Assembly (NCBI GenBank): GCA_965153355.1
Contig: OZ231127.1
Coordinates: forward strand, 90,520,001-90,584,000
Length of the DNA: 64,000 nucleotides
Reading direction: 5' to 3'
DNA from: Flaccisagitta enflata
Lineage: Eukaryota > Chaetognatha > Sagittoidea > Aphragmophora
Part shown: piece after piece, positions 27,625-40,084 of the stretch
Layout: each line of letters opens with the position of its first letter
Numbering within the stretch: the first letter of the stretch is position 1
Notes under the pieces: model-generated
Database searches by the model: none
What the model was told of the DNA's origin: nothing
What the model saw: only the letters and a program-made list of their open reading frames with translations
Translations under genes and position numbers: made by a program

Positions 27625-30600
27625 GAGCGACAATCCAGCTGGTATCGTGCACATCTCATTTCCCGTCCATTCCAAATCGCGATCAAGAGCAGAGTCAACT
27701 CGCATCGGCCATTCTCTCTGGAGGTGAGTCTAGCTCTCGCTAATATTAAGTCGCGTGCTACGCGACTCTTTAAGCTTTTTTTCGGTTCGTCCTTAGGTCC
27801 GTCCGTCCGTCCGTCACAAAGTGGTTTTAAAAGCTCTTCATTGCGTTTTTCATGTCTCTGAATCGGTAGAAAGAAACTTGGGGTAGTAAATAGCTATTTC
27901 AAATGTCTTTCTGAAAGAACAAGGCCGGATACACGGCAATCCAGTCGCGGACGGTTGGGCAGGACCAGTAATGCGAAAGCCGCTCGGAATTCAAAAATGT
28001 GACGGACGGACGGACCGATGGACGGACCTACCGACCTACTGACCGACACGGCAAGGTGTAGAGTTGCGTGTCCGCGACTAAAAAGCAGCAATTTATTTGT
28101 GAAGCAAATCCTTTTTTTTTTTATCTAGGCGTTTTTTTTTTTTAACTCTTACAGAGGGAACACTATATTAAGGAGAGGACGCAGCAAAAGTTTAAGCCTT
28201 CCCCCTACAGGTAGATTGATTTAATCAATTTTCCAACAGAAAGTGGTTTTGAACACTTGGGTAGACAAAGAAGTGCATGCAACTACACAACAGTTCACAA
28301 TCATTATTTCTGGCTCAAACGTCGAAAAGCATGACGTGAGCTTGTATTCAAAATTTCAAGGCAATCGCATCAATATTTTAGAAATTACAGCCGTTTTTAT
28401 ATATGATGAGAAAAAAGAAAAACCGACAGTGTTTTTCTCCATTCTCTCACTGAACTTGCCCCCAATACAAATTTCAAATTTTTGAAAAAAAAAAGTATTT
28501 TTCAGGGTATTGGATCTAGGCAAATTAAGTCATTTCCTATCGATTGCACCCCACTTTTGAAGACCATTTTTCAAAAAAATATTTTGTAAAAATTTTTAGA
28601 GGCCCTAAGTAAAAATACTCTAAAATTTTGTAGGATTTTTGAAAAAAAAAGTATTTTTCAGGGTATTGGATCTAGGCGAATTAGGTTATTTCCCATTGAT
28701 TGCACCCTACTTTTGAAGACCATTTTTCTAAAAACAATTTTATAATTTTTTTCTATAAGCCCCGAGTCGCGACAAAAAAAATTTCAAAGTTTTTTTGAAA
28801 AAGTCAAATTTCAAGATTTTGGATCTAGGCGAATTAGGTCATTTCCAATCTATTGAACCCCACTTATTTTTTCAAAAAAAAATCTCTTTAGGGGCTTTTT
28901 TGGGGGCCCTTAGGGGCCCCTTAGAAGTTAGAAATTTTTGGCTTACTGAGAGAAAGCCGCGTAAGAAATCGAATCTCTGTCAAACAAAACTAAGAACATC
29001 TAGATTGGTGATGATTTACGTCTGTCGTGACCCTAGACACTTCAGGGGGCGAGTTTTTTCCAAACAGAGATGCAATTCCAGCCTTATAATTCTTCAGTTA
29101 TAGCTCGTCTCCGAACTTGGGGGGATTTGTTGTGGCGCCACCGTGGCGATTTTTGAGTTTCAATCTAGAACCCCATATTTGCCCCCTTTTATCCCTTAAA
29201 TAGGTATAAGGCCTAATTTTTCCAAATTCATGTCAGTGACTATTCATGGCCCTTTTTCACCCGAAAGTGTCTCTGGGGTGGGGTTGTTGAAGGTTTCAGA
29301 CATTTTTGGCCCAAAAGAATAAAATTGACCATGTTGATTTCATGAATTTTTAAGGGGAGAAATTAGCGAGATTTTTGGCACCTTAGTTTTACGCAGTTGG
29401 TCCCTTGAATTACTTACAAAAATGGTCAAAAATGCTTAAAAAGTGCCAAGAACCTACCACGCATGTTGTATGTACTTATGAAAACAACAAAAAGCCGCGA
29501 GTCTACAGACAGAATCGCGAGTCTACAGACGGAATCGCGAGTCTACAGATATAATCGCGAGTCTATGCACGGAATCCCGTATCTATGCACGGAATCGCGA
29601 GTCTACAGACGGAATCGCAAGTCTACAGACGGAACACGAGTCTACAGACGGAACGCGAGTTTACAGACAGACGAGTCTACAGACAGAAGCGCGAGTCTAC
29701 AGACGGAATCGCGAGTCTACAGACGGAATTGCGAGTCTACAGACAGAATGGCGAGTCTACAGATGGAATGACAAATCTACAGACGGAATGTCGAATATAC
29801 AGACAGAATGGCGAGTCTACAGATGGTATGACAAATCTACAGACGGAATGGCGAGTCTACAGACGGAATGGCGAGCCTACAGACGGAATGACGCATCTAC
29901 AGATGGAATGGCGAGTCTACAGATGGAATAGCGAGTGTACAGACAGAATCGCAAGTCTACAGACAGAATTGCGAGTCTACAGATGGAATGGCGAGTCTAC
30001 AGACGGACTCGCGAGTCTATAGACAGAATGGCGAGTCTACAGATAGAATGGCGAGTCTACAGACGGAATGGCGAGTCTACAGACGGAATGGCAAGTCTAC
30101 AGACTAAATGGCGAGTCTACAGACGGAATGGCGAGTCTACAGACGGAATGGCGAGTCTACAGACGGAATGGCGAGTCTACAGACGGAATTGCAAGTCTAC
30201 AGACGGAATCGCGAGTCTACAGACGGAATCGCAAGTCTACAGACAGAATCGCGAGTCTACAGACGGAATCGCGAGTCTACAGACGGAATTGCGAGTCTAC
30301 AGACGGAATCGCGAGTCTACAGACGGAATCGCGAGTCTACAGACGGAATCGCGAGTCTACAGACGGAATCGCGAGTCTACAGACGGAATCGCGAGTCTAC
30401 AGACGGAATCGCGAGTCTACAGACGGAATCGCGAGTCTACAGATGGAATCGCGAGTCTACAGATGGAATCGCGAGTTTACAAACGTAATCGCGATTCTAC
30501 AGATGTAATCGCGAGTCTACAGACGTAATCGCGAGTCTACAGACGTAATCGCGAGTCTACAGACGTAATCGCGAGTCTACAGACGTAATCGCGAGTCTAC

Positions 30601-33600
30601 AGACGTAATCGCGAGTCTACAGACGTAATCGCGAGTCTACAGACGTAATCGCGAGTCTACAGATGGAATCGCGAGTCTACAGACGGAATTGCGAGTCTAC
30701 AGACGGAATTGCGAGTCTACAGACGGAATCGTGAGTCTACAGACGGAATCGTGAGTCTACAGACGGAATTGCGAGTCTACAGACGGAATCGCGAGTCTAC
30801 AGATGGAATCGCGAGTCTATAGACGGAATTGCGAGTCTACAGATGTAATCAAGAGTCTACAGACGTAATCAAGAGTCTACAGACGTAATCAAGAGTCTAC
30901 AGACGTAATCGCGAGTCTACAGACGGAATCGCGAGTCTACAGACGGAATCGCGAGTCTACAGACGGAATCGCGAGTCTACAGACGGAATCGCGAGTCTAC
31001 AGACGGAATCGCGAGTCTACAGACGGAATCGCGAGTCTACAGACGGAATCGCGAGTCTACAGACGGAATCGCGAGTCTACAGACGGAATTGCGAGTCTAC
31101 AGACGGAATCGCAAGTCTACAGACGGAATCGCAAGTCTACAGACGGAATCGCGAGTCTACAGACGGAATTGCGAGTCTACAGACGGAATTGCGAGTCTAC
31201 AGACGGAATTGCGAGTCTACAGACGGAATTGCGAGTCTACAGACGGAATTGCGAGTCTACAGACGGAATTGCGAGTCTACAGACGGAATTGCGAGTCTAC
31301 AGACGGAATTGCGAGTCTACAGACGGAATCGCGAGTCTACAGACGGAATCGCGAGTCTACAGACGGAATCGCGAGTCTACAGACGGAATCGCGAGTCTAC
31401 AGACGGAATCGCGAGTCTACAGACGGAATCGCGAGTCTACAGACGGAATCGCGAGTCTACAGACGGAATCGCGAGTCTACAGACGGAATCGCGAGTCTAC
31501 AGACGGAATCGCGAGTCTACATACGGAACCGCACAGTTGATTATTTCATTCATGTGAAGTGAAGTAGCTTATGCGGTTAACCAAACAACGCGAAAGAAAA
31601 CTACGGAAAATCGAGCAGATAGAGTCTTCTTAATATCATTCGTGAGGCCGCGTGGGGCTGATCTCAAGTTTCGGAAAGGTCTCATTTGAAAGAAAAAACA
31701 AAACTGCATTTATTGAGCCCATATGCATCAAAGTTCATATTCGCAAATCGCCGTAACAAGTCAGGAAAGCAAGAAAAGAGGAAAAACATTATCTTGTTCT
31801 CATAGTTGGCTTTCAAAACTTACACCAATCGATAGCTCGTGTCCTCAGCATTCAGAATCATACTTTCCTTGGTTCATATAAACATTTTTAACCGTTTTTG
31901 GAGCTTTGCAAGGGAAGATCCAAAATGGTTCCATTCCGTTTTTCTGCTCTCTAGCGACATTTTTGCGCCTCGAAGAATTAGGGCGTTTACCTACCTTAAA
32001 CAACCACCCTGCTACGGGCACAAAAAGTGAAAAAATTTTTTCTCAATGTTTGTGATTTTTTTTGTAAAATAGTGATAAATGGTGTATACATTTTTTTTTC
32101 TTATAAGAACCTAGTTTATAAGAACATCAAGGCTTTAAATTGCCCCAAAATTAAGAACATCTTAAGAACATATGAAGGCTTTAAATTTTACAAAAAAAAT
32201 TTTTGCTAACAATAAAAGTTTTGAAGCATTGACAATATACTTGAAGTTAGTAGATTTACAAAAATATTCTATTATTTCTAATATAGATACCATAAAGATA
32301 TAAATTGAGTTCATAATTGAGTATCTATTCTAGCAATTATTGATAAAATATATGTACATTTCTTTTTATCAATAGTGAATTAAAAGGTTTATTAAAATTT
32401 ATTTGATGTTTAAAATTAAGAACTCTGAAAACATTAAAGGTTTAATTTCACCTAAAAAATAAGAACATTAAGCCTTCAATAAAAAAAATGATGTTCTTAT
32501 AGAAAATAAAAAGTGTGAACTATAAATCACTATTTTTGAGTTTGTTTTGCGGTTTTTCAAGAAAAGAATGAATTGAGAAAAAATAGAAATTAGGAATTTA
32601 AAATTTGAAAATTAATTTTTTAATGAAAATTCTCAAAACAAACCAAAAAAATTTGATTTATATGGACACCATTTAACACTTTTCTACTAAAAAATTTGCA
32701 AAAATTACAAAAAAATTTTTTCCAGGGGTTAAAAGGGGGCAAATAAGGGGGTTTTAGATTGTAACTCAAAAATCGCCGCGGGTGGCGCCACATCAAATCC
32801 CCTTAAACATTCAAAACCACTTTCAGCCAGAAAATTGAGAAGACCAATTGGCCTGTAGGGGGGGGTGGCTAAAAATGTTGGTGCCTGCTCACCTTAAATT
32901 TGTGTTCCATCTGTAGTATTGCCGCAATTAGTATTTTTGTGTTTAAAATTTAGGTATTTTCAAAACCCCCAAAAATGAGAATTAATGATTTGGAAAAAAT
33001 TTTGATAGAATTTCAAAAATTGCCTGGATATAAAATTTGTATTCACCTAAGGTTTAAAGCACTACCCAGAGCTCAAAAATATAAGCAGTGATTTAAACTG
33101 TACGGGGGGGGTGGTACAATTTTGGTCCCTCCACACCTCTTATAATGGTTCCTTCTGTAATCAGGCTGATAATACGTCAATTGACTGTATTTAATATTGT
33201 TTGTATCTAACATTGATTGTAGATCATTGGTCCCGTTCAATCTCTTTCATCTAGATTCCACTGCTGAGAGCACGCATCATTAAGAAAAAGGTGAAAACCA
33301 TCCCAATGGAGAGGAACTGCATGCACCCGGTAGGTTTGCGTCTCCATTCCGTGAATCATGAATCACATTTTGTGCCACAAGTCTTTTTTTTTTCTTTCAT
33401 GTCTCATTGTATGCATGCATGTGTATCATGTCTTCTTATATGCATAGCTGTCTATCATGTTTCCTCGTGTATGTCTATTTGTGTTTGAGCCTTGATCTTG
33501 TCAGCTTGTTTGTGCATGTGCACGTCTTCTTGAGTAATGATACAAACACACGGAGTAATGATACACGCACACGGAGACATGATACACATACACACAAAGA

Positions 33601-35795
33601 CATACACATGCACACGAAAACTTGATACACATACACATGGAAACATAATACCCATACACATGGAGACATGATACATGTACACACATAGACATAATACACA
33701 TACATTCGCAAACACATACTCAAAGATACATGATAAACATTTGCTAAAAAATCTTAAAAGAGTATGGGTCCGCGACTGGGGTCAAACGGCGTTGTCAAAC
33801 GGCCGACTGGGGTCAAACGGCGTTGTCATACGGCGTTGTCATACGGCGTTGTCATACGGCGTTGTCATACGGCGTTGTCATACGGCGTTGTCATACGGCG
33901 TTGTCATACGGCGTTGTCATACGGCGTTGTCAAACGGCGTTGTCAAACGGCGTTGTTAAACGGCGTTGTCAAACGGCGTTGTCAAACGGCGTTGTCAAAC
34001 GGCGTTGTCAAACGGCGTTGTCAAACGGCGTTGTCAAACGGCGTTGTCAAACGGCGTTGTCAAACGGCGTTGTCAAACGGCGTTGTCAAACGGCGTTGTC
34101 AAACGGCGTTGTCAAACGGCGTTGTCAAACGGCGTTGTCAAACGGCGTTGTCAAACGGCGTTGTCAAATGGTGATGTCAAATGGCGATGTCAAACGGCGT
34201 TGTCAAATGGCGGTTTGGCCAGTCTGGCCCGTTAGCATGCTATAATCTTTACAAATCAAATACATATGTTGAGTCCTTCCATTTTGAGACTACATATCAA
34301 GTTTTAACCAAATCGGTTGAAAAATGCCAAAGTTATGCATGTTTTTCACTTTTAGGCTGGTGGGCGGGTTGGGTGGTAGGCTGGTTTGGCCGTTAGCGTT
34401 CTAAAATCTTTACAATTCAAATACATATGTTGAGTTCTTCCATTTAGGGACTACATACCAAATTTTAACCAAATCGGTAGAAAAATGCCGAAGTTATGCA
34501 CGTTTTTCACTATTAGGCTGGTAGGCTGGTTGGGTGGTAGGCCGGTTTGGCCGGTTAGCATGCTAAAATCTTTATAAATCAAATACATATGTTGAGTCCT
34601 TCCATTTAGACACTACATACCAAGTTTTAACCGAATCGGTTGAAAAATACCAAAGTTATGCACGTTTTTCACTTTTAGGCTGGTTGGGTGGTAGGCCGGT
34701 TGGGGCGGTTAGCATGCTAAAATCTTTACAAATCGAAAACATATGTTGATTCCTTCCATTTAGAGACTACATACCAAGTTTTAACCAAATTGGTTGAAAA
34801 ATGCCAAAGTTATGCACGTTTTTCACTTTTAGGTTAGTAGGCTGGTTGGGTGGTAGGCCTGTTTGGCCGGTTAGCATGCTAAAATCTTTACAATTCAAAT
34901 ACATATGTTGAGTTCTTCCATTTAGGGACTACATACCAAATTTTAACCAAATCGGTAGAAAAATGCCGAAGTTATGCACGTTTTTCACTTTTAGGCTGGT
35001 AGGCTGGTTGGGCCGGTTGGGTGGGTCGGATCATAACATACGCATAGGCTGCAAAGCGGCTTACCCTAATACAACTTCCCTCCAAATATAAAGCAAATCG
35101 GTCAAGGCGTTCAAAAGTTAGCCCATTTTTAAAAGTGTGGACGACGACGACGACATCGACGACGACGACACCCACCCGCCTCGAATTATAGTCCGCGTCG
35201 GAATGGTATTCCGTCGCGGACAACTATTAAGGGTCTTTCCTCCATTGCATTATTCTTCTTTAAGGGTTGAGACGCAGGAGCACGATTTTTCGACCCTCGT
35301 TGAAGAAATTCTTAGCCTGAAACGAACTTCGACAAGGTTACCCCTCAAGCAGTCATGGATCAGGCTTACTTGGTACTTCGTATGAGCGTGTTAGTGTGTA
35401 TTTGTGTGTGACCGCCTGTGTTGTAAGTTAATATGGGTGCGTGCATCTTTAGCATGTCTCATGTGAAGTGAAGTGTAGGATGTTTGTCTTAAGTTGTTCC
35501 TATAGTAAACTTGTAAGGCACATCTTATGTCTGTGTGTTGCTTGTCTCGTGTTTGAGAGTGTGTTGCTAGTCTGTCTTTATGAGGTTTATCCATTTGTGT
35601 GAATGCTGTATCTTGACTGTGTTTAGGATTATTTCATGGACATGGTGTACCAATTGCAAATCCATTAAATATGCTGTCTCCCTCCCTCCCTCCCCACACT
35701 CTTTATCATCCAAGGTGGATTTCGAGTTAACCAAGGAAGACATGGAAAAATGGCGGGCAAAACAACTCTTGACACCAGGATCGTGGAGGAAGTGA
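27625..35795 (+). CDS. 3' end of an unrecognised gene (four phase-0 exons)
   Basis: Exons: 27625-27723 (TTTTTCCTAAG acceptor, CTGGAG|GTGAGT donor; ERQSSWYRAHLISRPF...), 33255-33329 (TTTCATCTAG acceptor, CCCG|GTAGGT donor; IPLLRARIIKKKVKTIPMER...), 35278-35379 (GACGCAG acceptor, TTC|GTATGA donor; EHDFSTLVEEILSLKRTSTR...), and 35715-35795 (pyrimidine-rich tract then CATCCAAG; VDFELTKEDMEKWRAKQLL... ending PGSWRK and TGA). All four are phase 0 and join into 118 codons without a stop. The protein is basic and Arg/Lys-rich, with no membrane segment. I do not recognise the family. The 5' exons were not found. The introns hold the 20-bp, 13-bp and 160-bp tandem arrays. Confidence 0.5.
27752..27815 (-). 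mobile_element. Solo 3' end of a short element
   Basis: Minus-strand hairpin AGTCGCGTAGCACGCGACTT with the adjoining GGACGGACGGAC tract. It sits just inside the intron after the 27723 donor. Confidence 0.6.
27918..28084 (+). mobile_element. Short element, AGTCGCGGAC subtype, complete
   Basis: AACAAGGCCGGATACACGGC to GTCCGCGACTAAAAA. The 5' box AGTCGCGGAC and 3' box GTCCGCGACT are exactly complementary. The core is GGTTGGGCAGGACCAGTAAT, followed by a GGACGGAC/GACCTACC tract. Confidence 0.85.
28479..28880. repeat. Tandem repeat of about 155 bp, three degenerate copies
   Basis: TTGGATCTAGGCAAATTAAG and TTGCACCCCACTTTTGAAGA recur at about 28510, 28668 and 28818 with decreasing identity. No coding signal. 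Confidence 0.75.
29490..31540. repeat. 20-bp minisatellite GCGAGTCTACAGACGGAATC, about 100 copies
   Basis: Near-perfect period of 20 bp over 2 kb. Variants come in blocks: GGAATGGC units (about 29745-30185), CGTAATCGC units (about 30485-30660 and 30840-30910), GGAATTGC units (about 31145-31315), and pure consensus elsewhere. Since 20 is not a multiple of 3, all three plus frames read the same 20-residue peptide repeat (STDGIASLQTESRVYRRNRE). These ORFs are repeat by-products. The array lies in the large intron of the unrecognised plus-strand gene. Confidence 0.97.
32089..32515. mobile_element. MITE related to the 21805-22305 element
   Basis: The left end has a T9C run then TTATAAGAAC, and the right end has TGTTCTTATAGAAAATAAAA then AGTG. 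The interior has AAGAACAT motifs. TA precedes the left end, but TG follows the right end, so the right target base may have mutated. Confidence 0.65.
33779..34215. repeat. 13-bp minisatellite TCAAACGGCGTTG / TCATACGGCGTTG
   Basis: About 33 copies in two homogeneous blocks: TCATACGGCGTTG (about 33826-33930) then TCAAACGGCGTTG (33930-34165), degenerating at the right edge. All plus frames are open because the unit lacks stop codons. Confidence 0.96.
34205..35020. repeat. Tandem array of a unit of about 160 bp, five copies
   Basis: Copies begin near 34205, 34381, 34541, 34695 and 34857 with GGTTTGGCCGGTTAGCATGC. They contain AATACATATGTTGAGTCCTT and AAATGCCAAAGTTATGCACG and end with a GGCTGGTTGGGTGGTA linker of variable length. 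The array directly follows the 13-bp array. Confidence 0.9.
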
Positions 35796-35951
35796 CTTTA
35801 AACTCCGCTACATTCATACTGGGATTCTTATATTGCCGCATTTCTTTCCTTTCAATCTCTCATATAAACAATATCATTTGCTCAATAATAAGAAAATTAC
35901 ATGCTTAAACATTGAAGATTGATAAAAAATCAAAGAAGGGAGTTGTTTTCT

Positions 35952-36547
35952 CACAGCGGGCCTTAACTGGGTATGAGTTTAAAAAAATCCCCAATGGTAG
36001 TGACTTGTATGAGTAGGTACAATTTATAATTGATGTTAACCCTTAAAAAAATTTCCCTTGAAAATTTTTGCAAAAATCGTCAATTTTCGCATATATTTAC
36101 ATATGGATCTCATGGACATATCAGTTTCCAAATTCTGACTCAAGATTCACATTCCTGGTGAAATTTCCAGTCATTTGATAAGTCACACTGAATACTTTTA
36201 TGAAAAAATAAGATTTTTATTTTTCATGCCACCGTTACAAAGAAAGCAACGGTGGACTAAGATATGAAAATCTTATTTTTTCATAAAAGTACATAGTGTG
36301 ATCTATCAAATAATTGGAAATTTCACCAGGAATGTGAATCTTGAGTCAGAATTTTGAAACTGATATATCTTTGAAATCTATTTGCAAATATAAACAAAAA
36401 TTGATATTTTTTAACAATTTTTGCAAAAATTTTCAAGGGAAATTTTTTTTGAAAAGTTTATATCAATTCTTCACTATAAATTGTATCTACTCATACAAGT
36501 CACTGCCATTGGGGATTTTAACTCATACCTAGTTAAGGCCCACTGTG
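35952..36547. mobile_element. Palindromic MITE with CACAG...CTGTG ends
   Basis: A 596-bp hairpin. The left arm from CACAGCGGGCCTTAACT pairs with the right end AGTTAAGGCCCACTGTG, and the arms are complementary nearly to the centre around ACCGTTACAAAGAAAGCAAC. TTCT flanks both sides, a possible 4-bp target duplication. It sits just downstream of the stop codon at 35795 and may contribute to that gene's 3' UTR. Confidence 0.75.
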
Positions 36548-36975
36548 TTCTTTAGGATCCCTTTTGTAGAAACTGCTTTTGACTTTCTGCTTACGCATTA
36601 GAAACATACAAGGTAACACCCCTTGTTGGGCTCTCCCAGCAGCGCTCAATTTTACACGTGCTTATCTCCGTTCCAAATTTGGGTTGTTTGTTCTACTATT
36701 TTGATTGTTTTCTTTCTACTTACAAAGTTGTTGCATGTTTATTTTTCTCTTTTCAAAATAAACCGCGCTTGCATGTTTTGAATACATTAATCCATTTCCT
36801 TCTAAGATTGCACTAATTTAGCAAACACATGGCGCATCTAGATAGTTTCTTGCCGCTATGTGTAACAGGCTCATGAAATGTGAACACAGATTATATTATC
36901 AGTCTTAAATCAGTTTGTCTGTGAACGACTTCATTAAAACGTGAGTGTTGATTAGGGCACTTTGAGGTAATATTC

Positions 36976-37111
36976 TTAGTCGCGGACACGTGACTCTACA
37001 CCTTGCCGTGTCGGTCGGTCCGTCTGTAACATCTTTGAATTGGCATCGGTTTTCGCATTACTGCTCCTGCCCAACGGCCCGCGACTGGATTGCCGTGAAT
37101 CCGGCCTTGTT
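36976..37111 (-). mobile_element. Short element, AGTCGCGGGC subtype
   Basis: Minus orientation, 5' AACAAGGCCGGATTCACGGC. The 5' box AGTCGCGGGC pairs with the 3' box GTCCGCGACT using one G-T pair. Confidence 0.8.
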
Positions 37112-37119
37112 CTGTCTCA

Positions 37120-38340
37120 ATGTGAAATCTTTGAGCACCTGGTCTCATGCAGGTAGACTGCAATATATGTGTAAACACAAACATACACACGAGACATGAC
37201 ACACATTTATACACAGAGACTTGGTATACACACGGAGACTTGAAACACACACAGCGAGACATGGTACTGAATTACACAATGAGACATGATACACACACAT
37301 ATTTGGACACACACATATGGACATGATATACACAGACATGATACATATTCACACACGCGGAGACGTACATTGACACACACATACCATCTAAACCTAAAAA
37401 ACACTGTTTTATTGCTGTACAAAAGAAAATCATAGATTTTGTAATGCAATGCTATGCGTCGTGGGGAAGCAAAGAAAGGCAGGGGGGAATTAAGCAACGG
37501 ATGTGGAATTATATATGCCCCAGGATATTTTACTATTTTAATTATTAATGCTATAGAAATATCCCCAGATTTTATTGTAAAGTATTCATTTTAAGTTACA
37601 AAGCATGCGAAGATAAAATTTCATGAGTCAACTCATTTTTTTCAGTATTAGTAATATTGTTTTTTATTGTTTTTTTTTTATTGTTTTTTTTTGCTTTTTT
37701 GCTTTTTTTATTAATAAGAAATTATCATTAATTTATATTTCAGATATTTTTGCATTGAAAATCATTTTTTGATTTAAGTTAAAATCAACCATGGAATATA
37801 GGGATGGATTTAAGAAAAACAAGGGTTTTTAAAACAAATGAAAAAATTTGCCATCTTTTTTGCTTTTCAAGAGTAAAATTATATTTAGCTTAAAAATTAA
37901 AAAAATTGCATTTTCTATACTATGGCCCTTTTCGAAACACTTTTCAGGACAGGGCAATGTTTTTAAAAATACAAAATTTTAGATTTAAAAGTAATGATAT
38001 AATTTCACCTAATAGTTATTTAAATTTTTTTTTTCTTTGAAAGAAATATTTATATTTTGTTGAATAACTTTTGTTTCTGAACAATCATCAATTAAAAATT
38101 CCTGTTGATTGATTTTTTCAAAATACATTTAGAATAATCAAAAATGCAAAAAAAAAAAAAAAAACACACAACAAAATACAGGTTTTGATATCAATAAGAA
38201 TAACTATTTGAAATAGTTGAAAAGGTGGGAAAATAAATATTTATCGTCGTTTGCTCTGCAACTTAATAGTAATCAATAAATATGTAATTAGTATATCTAA
38301 TAGTATATTTTAACATTCCCAATAGAACAAAAAGTATTTT
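37120..38340. other. Spacer with ACACATAC repeats, then AT-rich DNA
   Basis: 37160-37385 is a degenerate ACACACGGAGACATGATAC-type repeat; a similar stretch lies at 33540-33730. 37500-38340 is very AT-rich. I see no exon or structured element. Confidence 0.55.
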
Positions 38341-38431
38341 GAATTAAGAACGCTCTTAGGATGCTAAAGGCTCCTTTTGGCTTTGAAAATAAGAGCAAAT
38401 AGCCTTCGGAAAAAAAATAATGTTCTTATAA

Positions 38432-38594
38432 AACAAGGCCGGATACACGGCAATCCAGCCGTGGACGGTTGGGCAGGAGCAGTAATGCAAATAACGCTTG
38501 GAATTCAAAAATGTGACGGATGGACCGACCAACATAACTACCGACCTACCGACCGACACGGCAAGGTGTAGAGTCGCGTGTCCGCGACTAAAAA
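38432..38594 (+). mobile_element. Short element inserted in a MITE fragment
   Basis: AACAAGGCCGGATACACGGC to GTCCGCGACTAAAAA. It interrupts the right end of a CACTTTTT-type MITE: GTTCTTATAAA precedes it, where the intact MITE would continue with A residues and GTG. Confidence 0.8.
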
Positions 38595-39686
38595 TGGGTA
38601 TTCATGTTTTTAGTCAATTTTGGCCAGTTTTTGACCAGTTTTAGGCCTGTTTAGCATAAATGCCTGAGTTAAGCCTTGTTAATCGTTTACACCTTATAGG
38701 TATCACCTTCGTCAGTCTCCATACCAAAAATTGTTGTAATCGCTCATGCCGTTTTTGAAATTTAAGAGTAAGAAAACCGCTACTACGGTGGCTCGCGTGA
38801 GATGTATTCATCCGCGTGGGCTGCTAGGACGGCGAAGCGAAGAATTAAAAGAGAGAGCGTTACAATTCAGTACGCGATCACTGATAGGTGCCAGTTTAAT
38901 TTTTATTGCGGGTCAACAAATCGGAGTTTTGACCTGAAATTTTGGGTCCATATGTAGAATATAAGCGGCTTTTATGTCACATTGAGGAATTAAATGAAAT
39001 GAATATTGTTTTGGCGCCAGAGGGGACTATTTTGAGTGTGACCTAAGTGTGACACCTGAAAAGGAGGGGGCTTTTGAATTGTAACGCTGCAGAAAAATTT
39101 TCATTTCTCTTCATTGGAACTGAAAAAATCCTTGAAAATTGGGGCAAAAGTCCCTCAACTAGTTGTCCATGGGATGGAAAAAAAAGATTTGCTTATTATC
39201 AAAGCAAAGACGGGTTTAAAAAAAAAATCGTAATTACTCTTAATTCTGTGCGGAAAATGACGAAAAAATAAGGAGGCCGAGTACTCGGTTTCTTATTTTT
39301 TTTTCAGCACTTTACGATTGAAATAACGAGTCCAGTTTTTTTGTACATTCCAGTAGAAGGATAATGATTGCGTAGAAGCTATGAAATGATTCTCATTGAC
39401 ATTTTTTGGTTGGTTAAGCTTGCATTTTGCTTGCAGGGACAGAATCGGGGACAGGCAAAATAGTCCCTTTGACCCCTATTTTAGACCCCCTAAAAGTAGT
39501 TGGTGTCACCAAAACGGGTTTGGAAAGGCGCACCAGGTTATGAGGTACGTAACCAAACCTTTGTGGCATAGTTCAAAACAAATGTCGGAGCAGAAACACT
39601 TCTAAAGTGGTGGAGAGTAACGGTTTTTCGCTCGCATGACGAAGTGCGACAACAACCTTTAAATATTTCATTGATGGGCCATCTTT

Positions 39687-40079
39687 TTAGAGATAAGGTT
39701 GCTGGGGCCGGGAATAGGTTGCTGGGGCTGGAAATAGGTTGCTGAGGCCGGGATTAGGTTGCTGAGGCTGGGAATAGGTTGCTAAGGCCGGAAATAGGTT
39801 GCTGAGGCCGGGATAAGGTTGCTGAGGCCGAGATTAGGTCGCTGAGGCTGAGATTAGGTCGCTGAGGCTGGGATTAGGTTGCTGGGGCCAGGTTTAGGTC
39901 GCTGACTCTGGGATTAGGTCGCTGACTCAGGGACTAGGTTGCTGAGGACAGGATCAGGTCGCTGAGGCCGGGATTAGGTCGCTGAGGTTGGGATTTGGTC
40001 GCTGAGGGCGGGAAAAGGTCGATAAGGCTGGGAAAAGGTCGCTGAGGCCGGGATTAGGTCGCTGAGGCCTGGATTAGAT
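39687..40079. repeat. 20-bp minisatellite AGGTTGCTGAGGCCGGGATT
   Basis: About 20 degenerate units, with GTTGCTGGGGC, GTCGCTGACTC and similar variants. No coding support. Confidence 0.93.
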
Positions 40080-40084
40080 CACCA

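Larger units (their letters stand above)
29118..32813. repeat. Inverted repeat pair enclosing the 20-bp array
   Basis: About 90 bp at 29118-29205 (GATTTGTTGTGGCGCCACCG...) returns inverted at about 32728-32813 at roughly 80-85% identity. The 20-bp minisatellite and one MITE lie between them. Confidence 0.65.

Noticed and set aside
27918-28084. HDV-like ribozyme at the 5' end of the short element (GGCCGG start, GGGCAGG, TAATGCGAA)
   Set aside because: There is superficial likeness, but the 3' strand needed for the first helix does not pair in either main subtype.
29490-31540. CRISPR array
   Set aside because: Units are directly adjacent with no unique spacers, and the genome is eukaryotic.
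29463-31562. Overlapping ORFs with the STDGIASLQTESRVYRRNR repeat
   Set aside because: All three frames of a 20-bp minisatellite give the same peptide; no splice or start context supports translation.
33675-34245. GVVKRRCQTALSN-repeat ORFs
   Set aside because: All plus frames of a stop-free 13-bp repeat.
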